64,000 bases of DNA from Clostridium tagluense (GTDB lineage Bacteria > Bacillota > Clostridia > Clostridiales > Clostridiaceae). This document shows, one piece after another, positions 49,849-59,628 of the stretch (position 1 is the stretch's first letter; each line of letters opens with the position of its first letter). The notes under the pieces were generated by a model that saw nothing but the letters and a program-made list of their open reading frames with translations, had not been told where the DNA came from and did no database searches. A program made the position numbers and the translations under genes. The DNA is taken from assembly GCF_003865095.1 (NCBI RefSeq), contig NZ_BHYK01000010.1:62001-126000 (forward strand), read 5' to 3'.

Positions 49849-50259
49849 TTATCTGATTCCGCAATACTCCTCAATTCTAGCTTTTGAACTAATCATATCA
49901 CTTGAACTTTGTACAATTTCTAATATTACCTTACCATGAAAAGCCTTTAATATATTGGTGAAAATATACTTGAAATCTATATTACCTTGTCCTATAGGTA
50001 GATGTTCATGAATCACTTCTAGATCTCTATCTGCAATATGTAGTATCTTAGGCATCTTTATTGTAATCATAGATTTAAGATGCTCATAGCTATCTATATG
50101 AGCTATATCAAGAAGGAATTGAAGATTGGGGTTTTGTAGAAACATAATTTCTAGCTCATTTGTACTTTCCACCTTTAGACATTGAAGTAAACTATAATGG
50201 TGATTAATAAGACATTTATACAATTGTTTAAATATCACATATTTACGATTAAAGAACAA
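49849..50259 (-). pseudogene. C-terminal half of a sugar phosphate isomerase/epimerase-type TIM barrel
   Basis: The frame reads NPNLQFLLDIAHIDSYEHLK, then KILHIADRD and HEHLPIGQGNIDFKYIFTNI, then ILEIVQ. These are the late strands of an AP-endonuclease-2-like TIM barrel, with metal-binding D and H residues. The first half of the barrel (about 120 residues) is missing, the putative TTG start has no ribosome site, and the product could not fold. Probably a truncated remnant. Confidence 0.6.
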
Positions 50260-50274
50260 TAATAATTCGACCTA

Positions 50275-50451
50275 TTAAAACTTTCCTAATAATACTAATA
50301 ATATTAAAAAAACTCCTATAAATCTACCAACATATTTAACAGATTCACTTGGTTCTGTGCCTTCTTTAAACATCCATCCTCTACCAAACATAAATGTTTG
50401 TTTTGGAAATATAATTGCAAGAACACCTAAAATTAATAGAATAAAGTTCAT
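50275..50451 (-). CDS. Small two-helix membrane protein
   Basis: 58 residues from the ATG at 50451, with GGAGGTGAA upstream. MNFILLILGVLAIIFPKQTF, a short loop with GRGWMFKEGTEPSE, then GRFIGVFLILLVLLGKF. The plan resembles DUF6199-type proteins of Firmicutes, whose function is unknown. The start lies 7 bp after the preceding GNAT stop, so the two may be co-transcribed. Confidence 0.6.
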   Translation of the reverse strand: MNFILLILGVLAIIFPKQTFMFGRGWMFKEGTEPSESVKYVGRFIGVFLILLVLLGKF

Positions 50452-50458
50452 ACATAAT

Positions 50459-51010
50459 TCACCTCCATTCACATTTAAGGATTGAATAGTTAAGTTGATC
50501 ATATTTATCTTCATTAATCCAATAATGCTCTCTTAGCCTTCCATCCAATTTAAAACCAAATTTCTCCAAAAGTTTTATAGATGGTATATTGTTTGATGAC
50601 GTTGTTGCATATATTTTATTTAGATTCAATTCATTATTTGCAAAAGATTTCTCTATAAATTGTGCCAATAGAATAATTCCTAAACCCTTTTTTCTATTAC
50701 GACTTGGTATATAGTATCCAAATTCGGCACTATGATTTCTTGAATTAAAATCAAATAGTGTAATTCTTCCTAGCGGTTTATTTTCAGCTGCTTTTTTGAT
50801 TAATATGTAGGTCTTTTGTTTTTCCTCAGAGATTGACTTTAATGTTTTATGTGCATATTGATCAAAGCGTTGTGGCAGGTTGAGAGGGCGACAAGTATAT
50901 TGTTCAAAGTCTTTTTCTTCAATGTTCCAATTGAAAAGTTCTTGAAGATAATCTTCTCTTAGTGAGATTAATTCATAATCTCCATTGGGCTTTAAAAATC
51001 TACTATTCAT
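50459..51010 (-). CDS. GNAT N-acetyltransferase
   Basis: 183 residues from the ATG at 51010 with GGAGG 9 nt upstream. FGYYIPSRNRKKGLGIILLA contains the acetyl-CoA loop (R-K-K-G-L-G), and SSNNIPSIKLLEKFGFKLDG is the end block followed by RLREHYW. A RimJ/RimL relative of unknown substrate. Confidence 0.88.
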   Translation of the reverse strand: MNSRFLKPNGDYELISLREDYLQELFNWNIEEKDFEQYTCRPLNLPQRFDQYAHKTLKSISEEKQKTYILIKKAAENKPLGRITLFDFNSRNHSAEFGYYIPSRNRKKGLGIILLAQFIEKSFANNELNLNKIYATTSSNNIPSIKLLEKFGFKLDGRLREHYWINEDKYDQLNYSILKCEWR

Positions 51011-51108
51011 AAGTTCCTCCTTATTAATTTTGCTCAATAGTTTTTATATAACGATATTTTTTTAATTTTTTTATAACTTCTACTTAATTAATCATTATTA
51101 TATAAATA

Positions 51109-51564
51109 TCATTTTCTTCTTAAAATATAGGTTCCGACATAAAAACCATAGCGCTCGTAAAACGGCAATGCTTCCTCATTTGAATAAACTACACCAATTT
51201 GAATATTTGTTATTCCATTTAATTTGAACCAACTCAAAGAACTCTCCATAAGTTTTCCACCTAAGCCAAATTTCCGATAATCATTTTCAATATATATAGA
51301 TTCTATTTCTCCTAAATTATCATTTATTGAACTCAAACAATATCCTACATAATTCTCAGTTTCACTATTCCAAAGCATATCTATTTTTATAGTACCGGTT
51401 TGTGCTTTTTCATAAATAGATTTGATTCTTTTATCAAAGGTGAATTTTTCGAATTTACTCTTAAAATAAATTGATTTATCAAAGTGAACACAATTAAGTT
51501 GCTCCCATAATGGCTTTATAAGTTCAAGTTCTTTTATACTTTTTTCAACTATACAAATATTCAT
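51109..51564 (-). CDS. GNAT N-acetyltransferase
   Basis: 151 residues. IESIYIENDYRKFGLGGKLM has the loop R-K-F-G-L-G, and VVYSNEEALPFYERYGFYVG the end. It begins MNICIVEKSIKELELIKPLW, typical of the shorter GNAT group. CTGGAGG supports the ATG. Confidence 0.88.
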   Translation of the reverse strand: MNICIVEKSIKELELIKPLWEQLNCVHFDKSIYFKSKFEKFTFDKRIKSIYEKAQTGTIKIDMLWNSETENYVGYCLSSINDNLGEIESIYIENDYRKFGLGGKLMESSLSWFKLNGITNIQIGVVYSNEEALPFYERYGFYVGTYILRRK

Positions 51565-51653
51565 AAATCCCTCCAGATTAAATTTAGACTGCCTTCACAA
51601 TAAGTGGATATTTTCGCTTTATATAATTTCAATGAAAATTTTTAATCTTCATT

Positions 51654-52274
51654 TTAAAAATTAAAGGTATTTTCTACAACATTGGGCAAAACACTATAAA
51701 TAGATTTACCAATTCTTTCTTCAAAATACTTCTGTATTTCAAAGGTTGCTTTCCATTTTTCAATTGTATATTCATTTACTCCATGTCTCAAAGCAACATC
51801 TAGTATTCTTTTTTCAATTAAACAATAGCCTGTAGGTAAAGCTAATGCGTCACATAATTGAATTAATTTATCATAAGCTGATAGATCGATATTATCTAAG
51901 TAATCTTTAACAAATTTGTATTCCTCATCTGAACAATCCCATTTTCCAAATACAGCATCAATGTTTTTATAAGGGAAGGAATGAGAGATACAAATTCTCG
52001 CTAATAAATCATAGCCTTTTTTCATTGAAAAGTTATACCCATCTATACTATGCCGCATACTTGTTACACCGTATCGTCTCCCTATATCATGTAGCATTCC
52101 GAGTACTAATGCAATATTTCCATCTAGCTCCTTATCTTCTTTAGCAATTAATTCTGCCGCTTTGCCTACATATAATGAATGTTCTCTCCAAGGTCCTGGA
52201 TTTAATTTACTTCCTTCATCTAAAATCAACTTTGCTTCTTCTATGCTAGGTACACTTAAATTTAATTCTCTCAT
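51654..52274 (-). CDS. HD-domain phosphohydrolase
   Basis: 206 residues. The metal ligands of the HD fold are visible: H32 in REHSLYVG, H62-D63 in GMLHDIGRRYG, a further His in MRHSIDG and SHSFPYK, and Asp in LIQLCDALALP. HD proteins of this size hydrolyse nucleotides or phosphate esters. The substrate is unknown. GGAGG supports the ATG. Confidence 0.85.
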   Translation of the reverse strand: MRELNLSVPSIEEAKLILDEGSKLNPGPWREHSLYVGKAAELIAKEDKELDGNIALVLGMLHDIGRRYGVTSMRHSIDGYNFSMKKGYDLLARICISHSFPYKNIDAVFGKWDCSDEEYKFVKDYLDNIDLSAYDKLIQLCDALALPTGYCLIEKRILDVALRHGVNEYTIEKWKATFEIQKYFEERIGKSIYSVLPNVVENTFNF

Positions 52275-52347
52275 TTTATCCTCCTCTAAATTATAAACTT
52301 TTTAAAATTTAAACTCAAAAATGCTATCATTAATGATAAATTAGAAA

Positions 52348-52845
52348 CTAAGTTCTATCCCCCAGCGTCCATTTTTCACTTACTTTATCTTCACCTTTAT
52401 AATAATCCACGTTTTGGTTACTTTGGTATATCTCCTGATATGGTAAAATGTTTATTTTTCCTGAATCAGGATATTCACAGACATCTAGGCCCACATTGGT
52501 ACCTATATCAATGAACATGCACGGTGCCTCTGTATGATTATAAAGTTGATGAGCACCTTCTGGTCCAATTTCAAAAAATACAATATCGCCTTTATTTAAT
52601 TCCACAAATTTATTGGGTGTTCGAAGTGTAGCTTTTCCAGATAAAATTACAAATATCTCTTCGGAGTTTCTATGAAAATGATAGGGGTAAGAATATTTAC
52701 CCGGATCAAGAGATCTTACATCAAATTGTAAATGCTTTGATTTAACTATTTCTGACAACTTCTGACTGGTATGCCAAGAGAATTCTGGAATAGGTGATTG
52801 TCTGAGTTCAAATGACATATTTTCTTCAGTGAATATCTGTGCCAT
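52348..52845 (-). CDS. Cupin-domain protein
   Basis: 165 residues forming one cupin barrel. Metal ligands: H56, H58 and Glu62/63 in HFHRNSEEIFVILSG, and H99 in GPEGAHQLYNH. It may be an isomerase, dioxygenase or binding protein; nothing nearby indicates which. Confidence 0.85.
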   Translation of the reverse strand: MAQIFTEENMSFELRQSPIPEFSWHTSQKLSEIVKSKHLQFDVRSLDPGKYSYPYHFHRNSEEIFVILSGKATLRTPNKFVELNKGDIVFFEIGPEGAHQLYNHTEAPCMFIDIGTNVGLDVCEYPDSGKINILPYQEIYQSNQNVDYYKGEDKVSEKWTLGDRT

Positions 52846-52864
52846 TTAAATTCTCCTCCTTTTT

Positions 52865-53629
52865 TTATTTAATTTCTTCGTCATACTTTTTAATTACTTT
52901 AATTTCTTTATCAATTAATTCTTTTATAGTTATATGCCAAACCTTTTTTTCTAAATCTGCAATCTTTTCAGTTTCTTTAATAAGAATAGGTTTGGTACCA
53001 ATATATTTATACTCATAATCATAATATGTGCCTGCATTTTCTCTAACATTTGATTTAATTAATTTGCTTTCAGCATCAAATACAGGGGAGGTGATTTTTT
53101 CAAGGTCACTATTTTTTATAAATTTTGATGCTTCTTTATCCCATAGCCAATGATAGTATGGTACATTAGGCGCAGCAGGGAGAAATTGCTGTATTCTAAT
53201 ATCCTTATATCCATCAAAATTCATATCTTCAATTATTATACCTAACTGATCACCATCCGGAGTACTTGTAGCATTGAATACTAATTCTTGCAATTTTTCT
53301 TTGTTTTCAACCTCATTGTATACTTCAATCTTGCTTGCACTGTATAAAGTATCTTTTTTCTGACCATATACTTTAAATGTGTACTCAGGTAATGATGGAT
53401 GGATTTTATCCTTTAAAATAATAAATGGTTCTATGGATGATTTAGTAGGGTTTTGAGATGTTTGCTCCGTAGATATACTTTTATTTTCATCTACATGAGC
53501 GCTATTAGCAGGTTGAGTTTTAGGTTCTGCTACTTGATTTTGTGGATTTGTGGTTTTACTACACCCTGAACATAATAGCGCAATTAAAACAATTGACAGT
53601 CCCGTAGAAATTCTATTATTTATTTTCAT
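52865..53629 (-). CDS. Lipoprotein, XAC2610-like
   Basis: 254 residues. A lipobox LCSGC (Cys23) is followed by a low-complexity Pro/Thr/Gln linker to about 65. The main domain contains IIIEDMNFDGYKDIRIQQF, an EF-hand-like D-x-N-x-D-G-x2-D loop found in XAC2610-type proteins. It sits on the outer membrane face of the cell and may bind calcium. Role unknown. Confidence 0.72.
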   Translation of the reverse strand: MKINNRISTGLSIVLIALLCSGCSKTTNPQNQVAEPKTQPANSAHVDENKSISTEQTSQNPTKSSIEPFIILKDKIHPSLPEYTFKVYGQKKDTLYSASKIEVYNEVENKEKLQELVFNATSTPDGDQLGIIIEDMNFDGYKDIRIQQFLPAAPNVPYYHWLWDKEASKFIKNSDLEKITSPVFDAESKLIKSNVRENAGTYYDYEYKYIGTKPILIKETEKIADLEKKVWHITIKELIDKEIKVIKKYDEEIK

Positions 53630-53695
53630 TTAGAATCGCTCCTTTGAATTCGGATCAAAACTTACAGAATTCATAATTCCACTTACCCTTTCTAT

Positions 53696-54523
53696 TTACA
53701 CTTCAATAACCATTCCTGTTTTTAACTCATTTAAATTGTTCATGGTTTTACTTAAATAACTATAAGCTTTTTCACCAGTACAATGGCAAGTATAATATTT
53801 ATCAACGCTACTGCTAATTAGATCCGCTGAAAGACTATTTAAAAATGCTTTAGAATCTTGATTTTCAATATTCATTCTCATTAAATGAAATCCACCAATT
53901 ACTGTGTTTAGATCTCTATCTATGAAATCTTTAGTTCTCTCAATTATATTAATAATACCTTTGTGAGCACATCCACAAAATAGACTATTTTTGTTATCTT
54001 CATTAATCAATAGGTTTATTTCATGTTCAAAATCATCTTTTTCTATGGATTTGTTACTACATTCTTTTAATAGCCTATCATTACCTTTAGGCTGCAGTTT
54101 ATTACCTTTAACGTCACCAAATAAAGTAATCTCATCATCTATTATCGTCATCCCATCTACGAACACAAACCTATTATTATTGATTAATTCTTTCTTCAAG
54201 CCTATATTAAACTTAATAATCCCAAGCAATTTTACTAGATGATTATCAAATGCGCCTTTGCCCATGTAAATTTTTGCTTTACTATTGAGTTTTAAAAATG
54301 TTTCTAGTCCACCGCCATGATCATAATGTCCATGGGATATAACGGCTATGTCTATATCTTCCAGGTTCACACCTAACTTACTAGCATTATAGGCAAAGGA
54401 TTGATCTGTTCCAGTATCAAATAATATCTTATGATTAGCTGTTTCTATATACAATGATAAACCATGCTTACATTTATATTCTTTTGAGATAGTCCTATTT
54501 TCAAACAATGTTATAACTTTCAT
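53696..54523 (-). CDS. MBL-fold metallo-hydrolase
   Basis: 275 residues from the ATG at 54523 with AAAGGAG upstream. The metal motif H64-x-H66-x-D68-H69 is in VISHGHYDHGGG. FCGCAHKGIINI and VIGGFHLM provide the later ligands. It resembles the clostridial and archaeal group related to 7,8-dihydropterin-6-methyl-beta-ribofuranosylaminobenzene phosphate synthase. The actual substrate is unknown. Confidence 0.85.
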   Translation of the reverse strand: MKVITLFENRTISKEYKCKHGLSLYIETANHKILFDTGTDQSFAYNASKLGVNLEDIDIAVISHGHYDHGGGLETFLKLNSKAKIYMGKGAFDNHLVKLLGIIKFNIGLKKELINNNRFVFVDGMTIIDDEITLFGDVKGNKLQPKGNDRLLKECSNKSIEKDDFEHEINLLINEDNKNSLFCGCAHKGIINIIERTKDFIDRDLNTVIGGFHLMRMNIENQDSKAFLNSLSADLISSSVDKYYTCHCTGEKAYSYLSKTMNNLNELKTGMVIEV

Positions 54524-54647
54524 AAATATCTCCTTTAGATTAAATACTCGGTAAAATATTTGGAGTGTAAAAGGCACTTAGTAACCAGTGTGGGCTATCA
54601 AAATTACTTCTCTCTCACCATTATTTATTCTTCAAATATACTGAAAT

Positions 54648-54899
54648 CTAAACTATTAAATCTTTATCCTTCTCCTCTTTCATAACTTTCTTCTTATTTG
54701 CTTTAGCCTGTCTTTCTTCATACATATCTTGAACCCAAACACTTACAGGTGCTTTCCATTGTTCACTTTTATTCGGAATATTTTTAATTAGGCTTCTGGG
54801 ATTCAAACCCATTTCCTTTGCCTGCCTTAATGTTTCAGCATTAAGCTTGCACTTCTTTTTTACGTCTTGCCACTCGGCATCTTTTTTATTGGTAGCCAT
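54648..54899 (-). CDS. Small basic conserved protein
   Basis: 83 residues, mostly charged helix: KDAEWQDVKKKCKLNAETLR, then QAKEMGLNPRSLIKNIPNKS, and QAKANKKKVMKEEKDKD. AKEMGLNPRSLIKNIPN with W-K-A-P-V-x2-W-V is a recognisable pattern in Firmicute and actinobacterial small proteins of unknown function. GGAGG supports the ATG. Confidence 0.65.
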   Translation of the reverse strand: MATNKKDAEWQDVKKKCKLNAETLRQAKEMGLNPRSLIKNIPNKSEQWKAPVSVWVQDMYEERQAKANKKKVMKEEKDKDLIV

Positions 54900-54924
54900 T
54901 TATAATTTCCTCCAGTCATTTGAA

Positions 54925-55548
54925 TTACAATTTGCTTCTTGCAACAACTCTTGCCATTGAACTATCGGCCTTTATTTTTAAAGGAAAGGCCATAACTTCA
55001 AAATTTTTATTACCTAATAATTTATCCAGATTGGTTAGATTCTCAATTATGCATATTTTATTTTCCAAAAGGAATTTATGAATTTCAAAAGGATATTTAT
55101 CTGGTGAAGGCATATCTATACCTACCATCTTAACATTTTTCTTTAATAAGAATTTGCATAAATCCATGTCTAAAAGTGGGTGATCTTCATAATATTCTGG
55201 CATACCATAAAGTTTATCAAAGCCTGTATAAAGTAGCACTATACTGTTTTCTTTTATCGATTCTTCATAGACTGATTTCATCTGTATTATAGGTTGATTT
55301 CTTACATCTAGGATACAACCCGTAGCTATAAATGAGTCCACAGATAATTCAGATATGTACTTATTGCTTTCAGTTAAATGCATAGGTGAATCTATATGTG
55401 TACCTGTATGCATACTAATTTCTAACCTGAAATTATTGTGGCTGTTTATACTTAGATACTTATTTTGAAATAAGTTTGTTGTAATATCTCCTGGATAAAT
55501 AGGCATGGTATCCTCAATTATATGTGTTAAATCTATTAATTGTTCCAT
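54925..55548 (-). CDS. Metal-dependent cyclase family protein (kynurenine formamidase-like)
   Basis: 207 residues from the ATG at 55548 (GGAGTGAG upstream). The signature H47-T-G-T-H51-I-D53-S-P-M-H57 binds zinc. The opening LIDLTHIIEDTMPIYPGD is standard for the cyclase/KynB family, which hydrolyses formylkynurenine or related amides. No tryptophan-breakdown genes lie nearby, so the substrate is open. Confidence 0.85.
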   Translation of the reverse strand: MEQLIDLTHIIEDTMPIYPGDITTNLFQNKYLSINSHNNFRLEISMHTGTHIDSPMHLTESNKYISELSVDSFIATGCILDVRNQPIIQMKSVYEESIKENSIVLLYTGFDKLYGMPEYYEDHPLLDMDLCKFLLKKNVKMVGIDMPSPDKYPFEIHKFLLENKICIIENLTNLDKLLGNKNFEVMAFPLKIKADSSMARVVARSKL

Positions 55549-55582
55549 AGTCTCACTCCATTCTATTTTTGTATATAATTCT

Positions 55583-56446
55583 TTACTTAAACCAATGTAA
55601 AATTTCTTTAACAACTTCATGAGGTTTATCCCAATGCAGCATATGACCTGCTCCTTCAATTCTCTTTATCTTTGAACCTGTATTACTCTTAAATTTTTCA
55701 ACTAGTGTTTCTCTAATTTCATTCATAGATTCTGGCAACGTACTTTGCAACAAATAGATTGAAATTGGTAACCTGTTATAAATAGAATCAGGCGGATAAT
55801 GATACATTGACTTTACGGTACCTGTTGCAGTACGAGAATTTGCATGGTATTTATATTTACCCTCTTCTACTCGTATTAAGTCCCTTGAGGCTTCTTCTAA
55901 TAAACAAGACCATCTAACATAGTTAATCTTTTCTACTTCAATATGTTCTTGCAAAGTATCAAAACAGTATTCATCAAAGTCCTTAATATAATAATCTATC
56001 TCCTTTTGTAAAGAATCTATCATTCCTGACCTTAATGCATTGTAAGCGTAGAGATCTGTCTTTATATAATATCCACCATCCAGTAGCATAGCCTTAATCA
56101 CTTTTGATGGGTGAGTAGATATATAATGAAGTGCAATGTCTGCACCCCAAGAATGAGCCAATATATAAAATTTATCTTTTGTTATGTTAGAAACAATTTT
56201 GTCAATCCATTTAATCATATTAGGCATCCCATAATCTTCTTCTTTTAAAAATTCAGGCGTTTTCCCATGACCTGGTAAATCTATGGATATAATATGATAT
56301 TCATTCTCTAATAAATGCCCTAACTCAATAAAACTGAGGCTTGTACTTCCTAAGCCATGGAAACATATAATTATTGGTTTTTGTGCATTTCCCCACTCAT
56401 GGATTCTTGCCTTGACTCCTTCTTTATTTAAATAAATCTCTTTCAT
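55583..56446 (-). CDS. Alpha/beta hydrolase
   Basis: 287 residues. CFHGLGSTSL is the oxyanion loop, Ser99 lies in LAHSWGAD (elbow with A-H-S-W-G), and the final His is in GAGHMLHWDKP. Likely an esterase or lactonase. The start ATG has AAGGAG upstream. It lies 35 bp upstream of the cyclase-family gene and could form a small operon with it and the methyltransferase before it. Confidence 0.83.
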   Translation of the reverse strand: MKEIYLNKEGVKARIHEWGNAQKPIIICFHGLGSTSLSFIELGHLLENEYHIISIDLPGHGKTPEFLKEEDYGMPNMIKWIDKIVSNITKDKFYILAHSWGADIALHYISTHPSKVIKAMLLDGGYYIKTDLYAYNALRSGMIDSLQKEIDYYIKDFDEYCFDTLQEHIEVEKINYVRWSCLLEEASRDLIRVEEGKYKYHANSRTATGTVKSMYHYPPDSIYNRLPISIYLLQSTLPESMNEIRETLVEKFKSNTGSKIKRIEGAGHMLHWDKPHEVVKEILHWFK

Positions 56447-56467
56447 AGTTTTCTCCTTAAAAACAAA

Positions 56468-57049
56468 TTAATTTTTACAACTAAAATAGAAAAAATCATC
56501 ATCTCTCACTATGACTTCTCTAAATTCATACTTCGCTACAACCTCATATAAAGTATCATCATCAGGAATTGCTTCTCTTCCCAAATTATAACCTATTCTT
56601 TTATGATGTTCTTTTACTTCATTTCGAGTTTTTGAATGTATTATTGCAAAAACACCTCCATTTTTCAAATGTTTTTTAGCATTTGAAAACACTATATATA
56701 AGTTTTCAAAATGTGGTATGCTATTAAATATTAAAATATAATCAAATTTTTCTTCCAAGTCCATATCTTTATCAAAATCATCACATATAGTTTTTGTCTT
56801 AGGATATAGCTGCTGTAATTCTTTTAGCATATTTTCTGATATATCTAATGCTACATAATTGCTTAAGTGCATATTTTTTAAAACTGAATATAACACACCT
56901 GTTCCTGAGGCTACATCCAGTACAGAATGTCCTTCCGATATTCCTAATATATTTATAGCTTTATTTATAATGCTACCTTTTTCATCAGATATTTCTTTCC
57001 ATTTTTCATAGGTATTATTAAAATATTCTTTTTGGTTTTTAATGGTCAT
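56468..57049 (-). CDS. Class I SAM-dependent methyltransferase
   Basis: 193 residues from the ATG at 57049 with AGGAGG upstream (an ATG 6 bp earlier touches that site). Motif I is DVASGTG (45-51), the motif after strand 2 is ALDIS, and FDYILIFNSIPHF is strand 4. It is short, with no substrate-recognition domain, as in small-molecule methyltransferases. Confidence 0.82.
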   Translation of the reverse strand: MTIKNQKEYFNNTYEKWKEISDEKGSIINKAINILGISEGHSVLDVASGTGVLYSVLKNMHLSNYVALDISENMLKELQQLYPKTKTICDDFDKDMDLEEKFDYILIFNSIPHFENLYIVFSNAKKHLKNGGVFAIIHSKTRNEVKEHHKRIGYNLGREAIPDDDTLYEVVAKYEFREVIVRDDDFFYFSCKN

Positions 57050-57106
57050 AATCATCCTCCTAAGTCAAAGCATCATCTTCAAATTTCCACTGCTTAAAAT
57101 ATAAAT

Positions 57107-58876
57107 CTATGCTTTGTTAATAAACTCTTCAATGTCTTTTTGAATAAGATTTAATGCATTTCTCCAAAAATCTATTGAGTGAACGTCTATATCAATTATC
57201 TTTGCAATATCAACAATATTATTTTTACTTGTAGAACTCAAAAAAATATTATATTGCTCTACAAAAGCTTCTCCTTTTTTCATATATTCTGAATAAACAC
57301 CTTTAGAAAATAAAACCCCAAATGAATATGGGAAATTTAAAAATTCATTGCCAGCCATATAATACCCAGCTTTATTCATCCACATATATGGGTGAATAGT
57401 TTCAACATCAATACTATCACCATAAGCTTCTACCATACAACTCAGCATTAATTCATTTAGCTCTTCAACAGACAATTGACCGGATTTTCTTCTTTCAAAT
57501 AATTTGTTTTCAAATAAATACCTACCATAAAAATCAACAATATAATAACCCACATCTGAAATACTTTTTTCTAAAATTGATAAACCTTCATTGGTTGGCA
57601 TAATATTAAGTAATGCGTTATTTACTATGGTTTCACAGAAAATTGCAGCTGTTTCTGCAATGGGTGTAGGATAATCCGTATTTAACATCTTTTCATTTCT
57701 AAGACAATAACTATGATAAGCATGTCCAATTTCATGAGCGAGCACACCAACATCACTAAAGTTCCCAGTAAAATTAGCCATAATTCTGCTTTCTCTTATT
57801 GGAAAAATATCAACGCATCGTCCATAATTCCCTTTCCCAGTTCTTGGCTCAGCATCAATCCATTTATTGTCAAAAACCTTCTTTGCAAAATCAGCAAGTT
57901 CTTCACTGAAAGTTTTAAAACTTGAGACAATTAAATCCCTGGTATCTAAATAGGATATTTTTGTATTAGCATCACCCACTGGTGCAAAGATATCATAGAA
58001 GGGAAGGCTCACTTTATGTCCTAGAATCTCTGCCTTTTTATGATAATATTCATGAAATATAGGCAAGCGTTCTTTTATAGCTGAAAGCATAGCATTTAAA
58101 GTCTCGTAATCCATCCTTGAAACCATGAGGACTTTTTCTAGTGGTGATTTATAACCTCTCATATCATAAATAGTAAGTGCTTCACCACTAATTCCGTTTA
58201 AACATGCTGCAGATGCTTGAGATATGCTTTTACATGCGTCAGCCTCTGCATAATAAGCTACCTTTCTTAAAGACTCACTTTTCTCATATGCTATATTTCT
58301 CAGCTCTGAAAGCGACACTTTTTTTAATTCACCTTCAATATCTATATCCATTAGTATAGTAGAAGTGAGCTCCATATAAAGTCTTTCCCATGATCTTGAG
58401 CCTGTACTCTGCATTTTTGCAATTACTACTTCTACATCTTCACTCAATAAATATTTTGACTGCAAAAGAAGTTCTTTAATATAAAATCGATGTTCTATAA
58501 GATATGGAGAAGCGTCTATTAGCTCGTCTATGTTATTAAAATGATTAATCCAATTGTTAAAACTTACAAAAGTCTCTATAACCAATGAATCACTATCCTC
58601 CATATCATCTAAAACATCCATTGCTTCTACATTTGAACTATCCACACTTGAAATTAAATATGCATAACAATATAAGCATGAATATAAGCTTTTATATTCG
58701 TTATAAAGCTTTAAAAATTCTTCGATTTTAAAGGTAGCGTTGCTCCTATCTTTTAGATTTTTTTCAGCCCATTTGTTTAAATTTGTAATATGTTGATCAA
58801 GAAGCTCTACATCACCTTTAAACTTTTCAGAGTTAAAGGAAGTATAAAGTGTATCTAAATCCCATGTTAAATCCAT
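57107..58876 (-). CDS. pepF: Oligoendopeptidase F (M3 family)
   Basis: 589 residues, the usual PepF length. The zinc motif HEIGHAYHSY lies near residue 380, and ETAAIFCET provides the third ligand Glu. KSPLEKVLMVSRMDYETLNA and the rest are typical of the clostridial clade. It cuts peptides of about 7-17 residues in the cytoplasm. Confidence 0.93.
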   Translation of the reverse strand: MDLTWDLDTLYTSFNSEKFKGDVELLDQHITNLNKWAEKNLKDRSNATFKIEEFLKLYNEYKSLYSCLYCYAYLISSVDSSNVEAMDVLDDMEDSDSLVIETFVSFNNWINHFNNIDELIDASPYLIEHRFYIKELLLQSKYLLSEDVEVVIAKMQSTGSRSWERLYMELTSTILMDIDIEGELKKVSLSELRNIAYEKSESLRKVAYYAEADACKSISQASAACLNGISGEALTIYDMRGYKSPLEKVLMVSRMDYETLNAMLSAIKERLPIFHEYYHKKAEILGHKVSLPFYDIFAPVGDANTKISYLDTRDLIVSSFKTFSEELADFAKKVFDNKWIDAEPRTGKGNYGRCVDIFPIRESRIMANFTGNFSDVGVLAHEIGHAYHSYCLRNEKMLNTDYPTPIAETAAIFCETIVNNALLNIMPTNEGLSILEKSISDVGYYIVDFYGRYLFENKLFERRKSGQLSVEELNELMLSCMVEAYGDSIDVETIHPYMWMNKAGYYMAGNEFLNFPYSFGVLFSKGVYSEYMKKGEAFVEQYNIFLSSTSKNNIVDIAKIIDIDVHSIDFWRNALNLIQKDIEEFINKA

Positions 58877-58915
58877 TAATAACCATTTCCAAAAAATATT
58901 TAGTTCCCTATTCTC

Positions 58916-59578
58916 TCAATTTTTCCTAACAATCAAATTAAAGTGTTTAGAAAAATATTCTGTATTATCCATGTTATATTCTGTTTGCTCAATAGGTAAA
59001 CTTACAAATTCAAAATCAATAAAGTACTTTTTTATATCTTCAATATCTACATAAAAATGTGGAACATCCCTTTCTGTATCATGTTCATCCCTCAAGAGTG
59101 TATTATTATCAATTCGCTTATAATTATCAGCTCTTTGATATGACCACGTATCTTTTGAAATCAGAGTAATAAATAGCTCTCCTCCACTTTTTAAAACTCT
59201 TTTTATTTCATCAAGCGACTTAATAAATCCATCAGTGTCACTATGATATATGACATTGTAAGCCATTATACAATCAAAGGAATCATTCTTAAATGGCAAT
59301 TTTAACATGTCACAAATATCTACTGCAATATCTACCTGTTCTTCCGCTGCCCACCTTTTTAAGTGATTAACTCCATATTCGGATAAGTCTAAAGAATTGA
59401 CTTCAAACCCTTTCTTAGCAAAATAGATAGAGTGTCTGCCCAATCCACAACCCAAATCCAGAAACTTGTTAAAGCTTTTTGATTTCCATGATTCAGATAA
59501 ATAACATGCCTCTATTGATGGTACTAACCAGTCGTTACTTTTGTTTTTACTCCAGTCCCAGGATTTTGATTTAATCAT
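58916..59578 (-). CDS. Class I SAM-dependent methyltransferase
   Basis: 220 residues from the ATG at 59578 with GAGGAGG upstream. Motif I is LDLGCGLGRHS (40-50); NSLDLSEYG, VDICDMLKLPF and MAYNVIYHS follow in order. The HFYVDIEDIKKYF block is shared with a Firmicute group often called SAM-dependent methyltransferases of the tellurite-resistance type. The substrate is unknown. Confidence 0.82.
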   Translation of the reverse strand: MIKSKSWDWSKNKSNDWLVPSIEACYLSESWKSKSFNKFLDLGCGLGRHSIYFAKKGFEVNSLDLSEYGVNHLKRWAAEEQVDIAVDICDMLKLPFKNDSFDCIMAYNVIYHSDTDGFIKSLDEIKRVLKSGGELFITLISKDTWSYQRADNYKRIDNNTLLRDEHDTERDVPHFYVDIEDIKKYFIDFEFVSLPIEQTEYNMDNTEYFSKHFNLIVRKN

Positions 59579-59628
59579 AATCTTCCTCCTCGTTGAAATC
59601 AATAATTTATCTACTCTAAATTTATTTT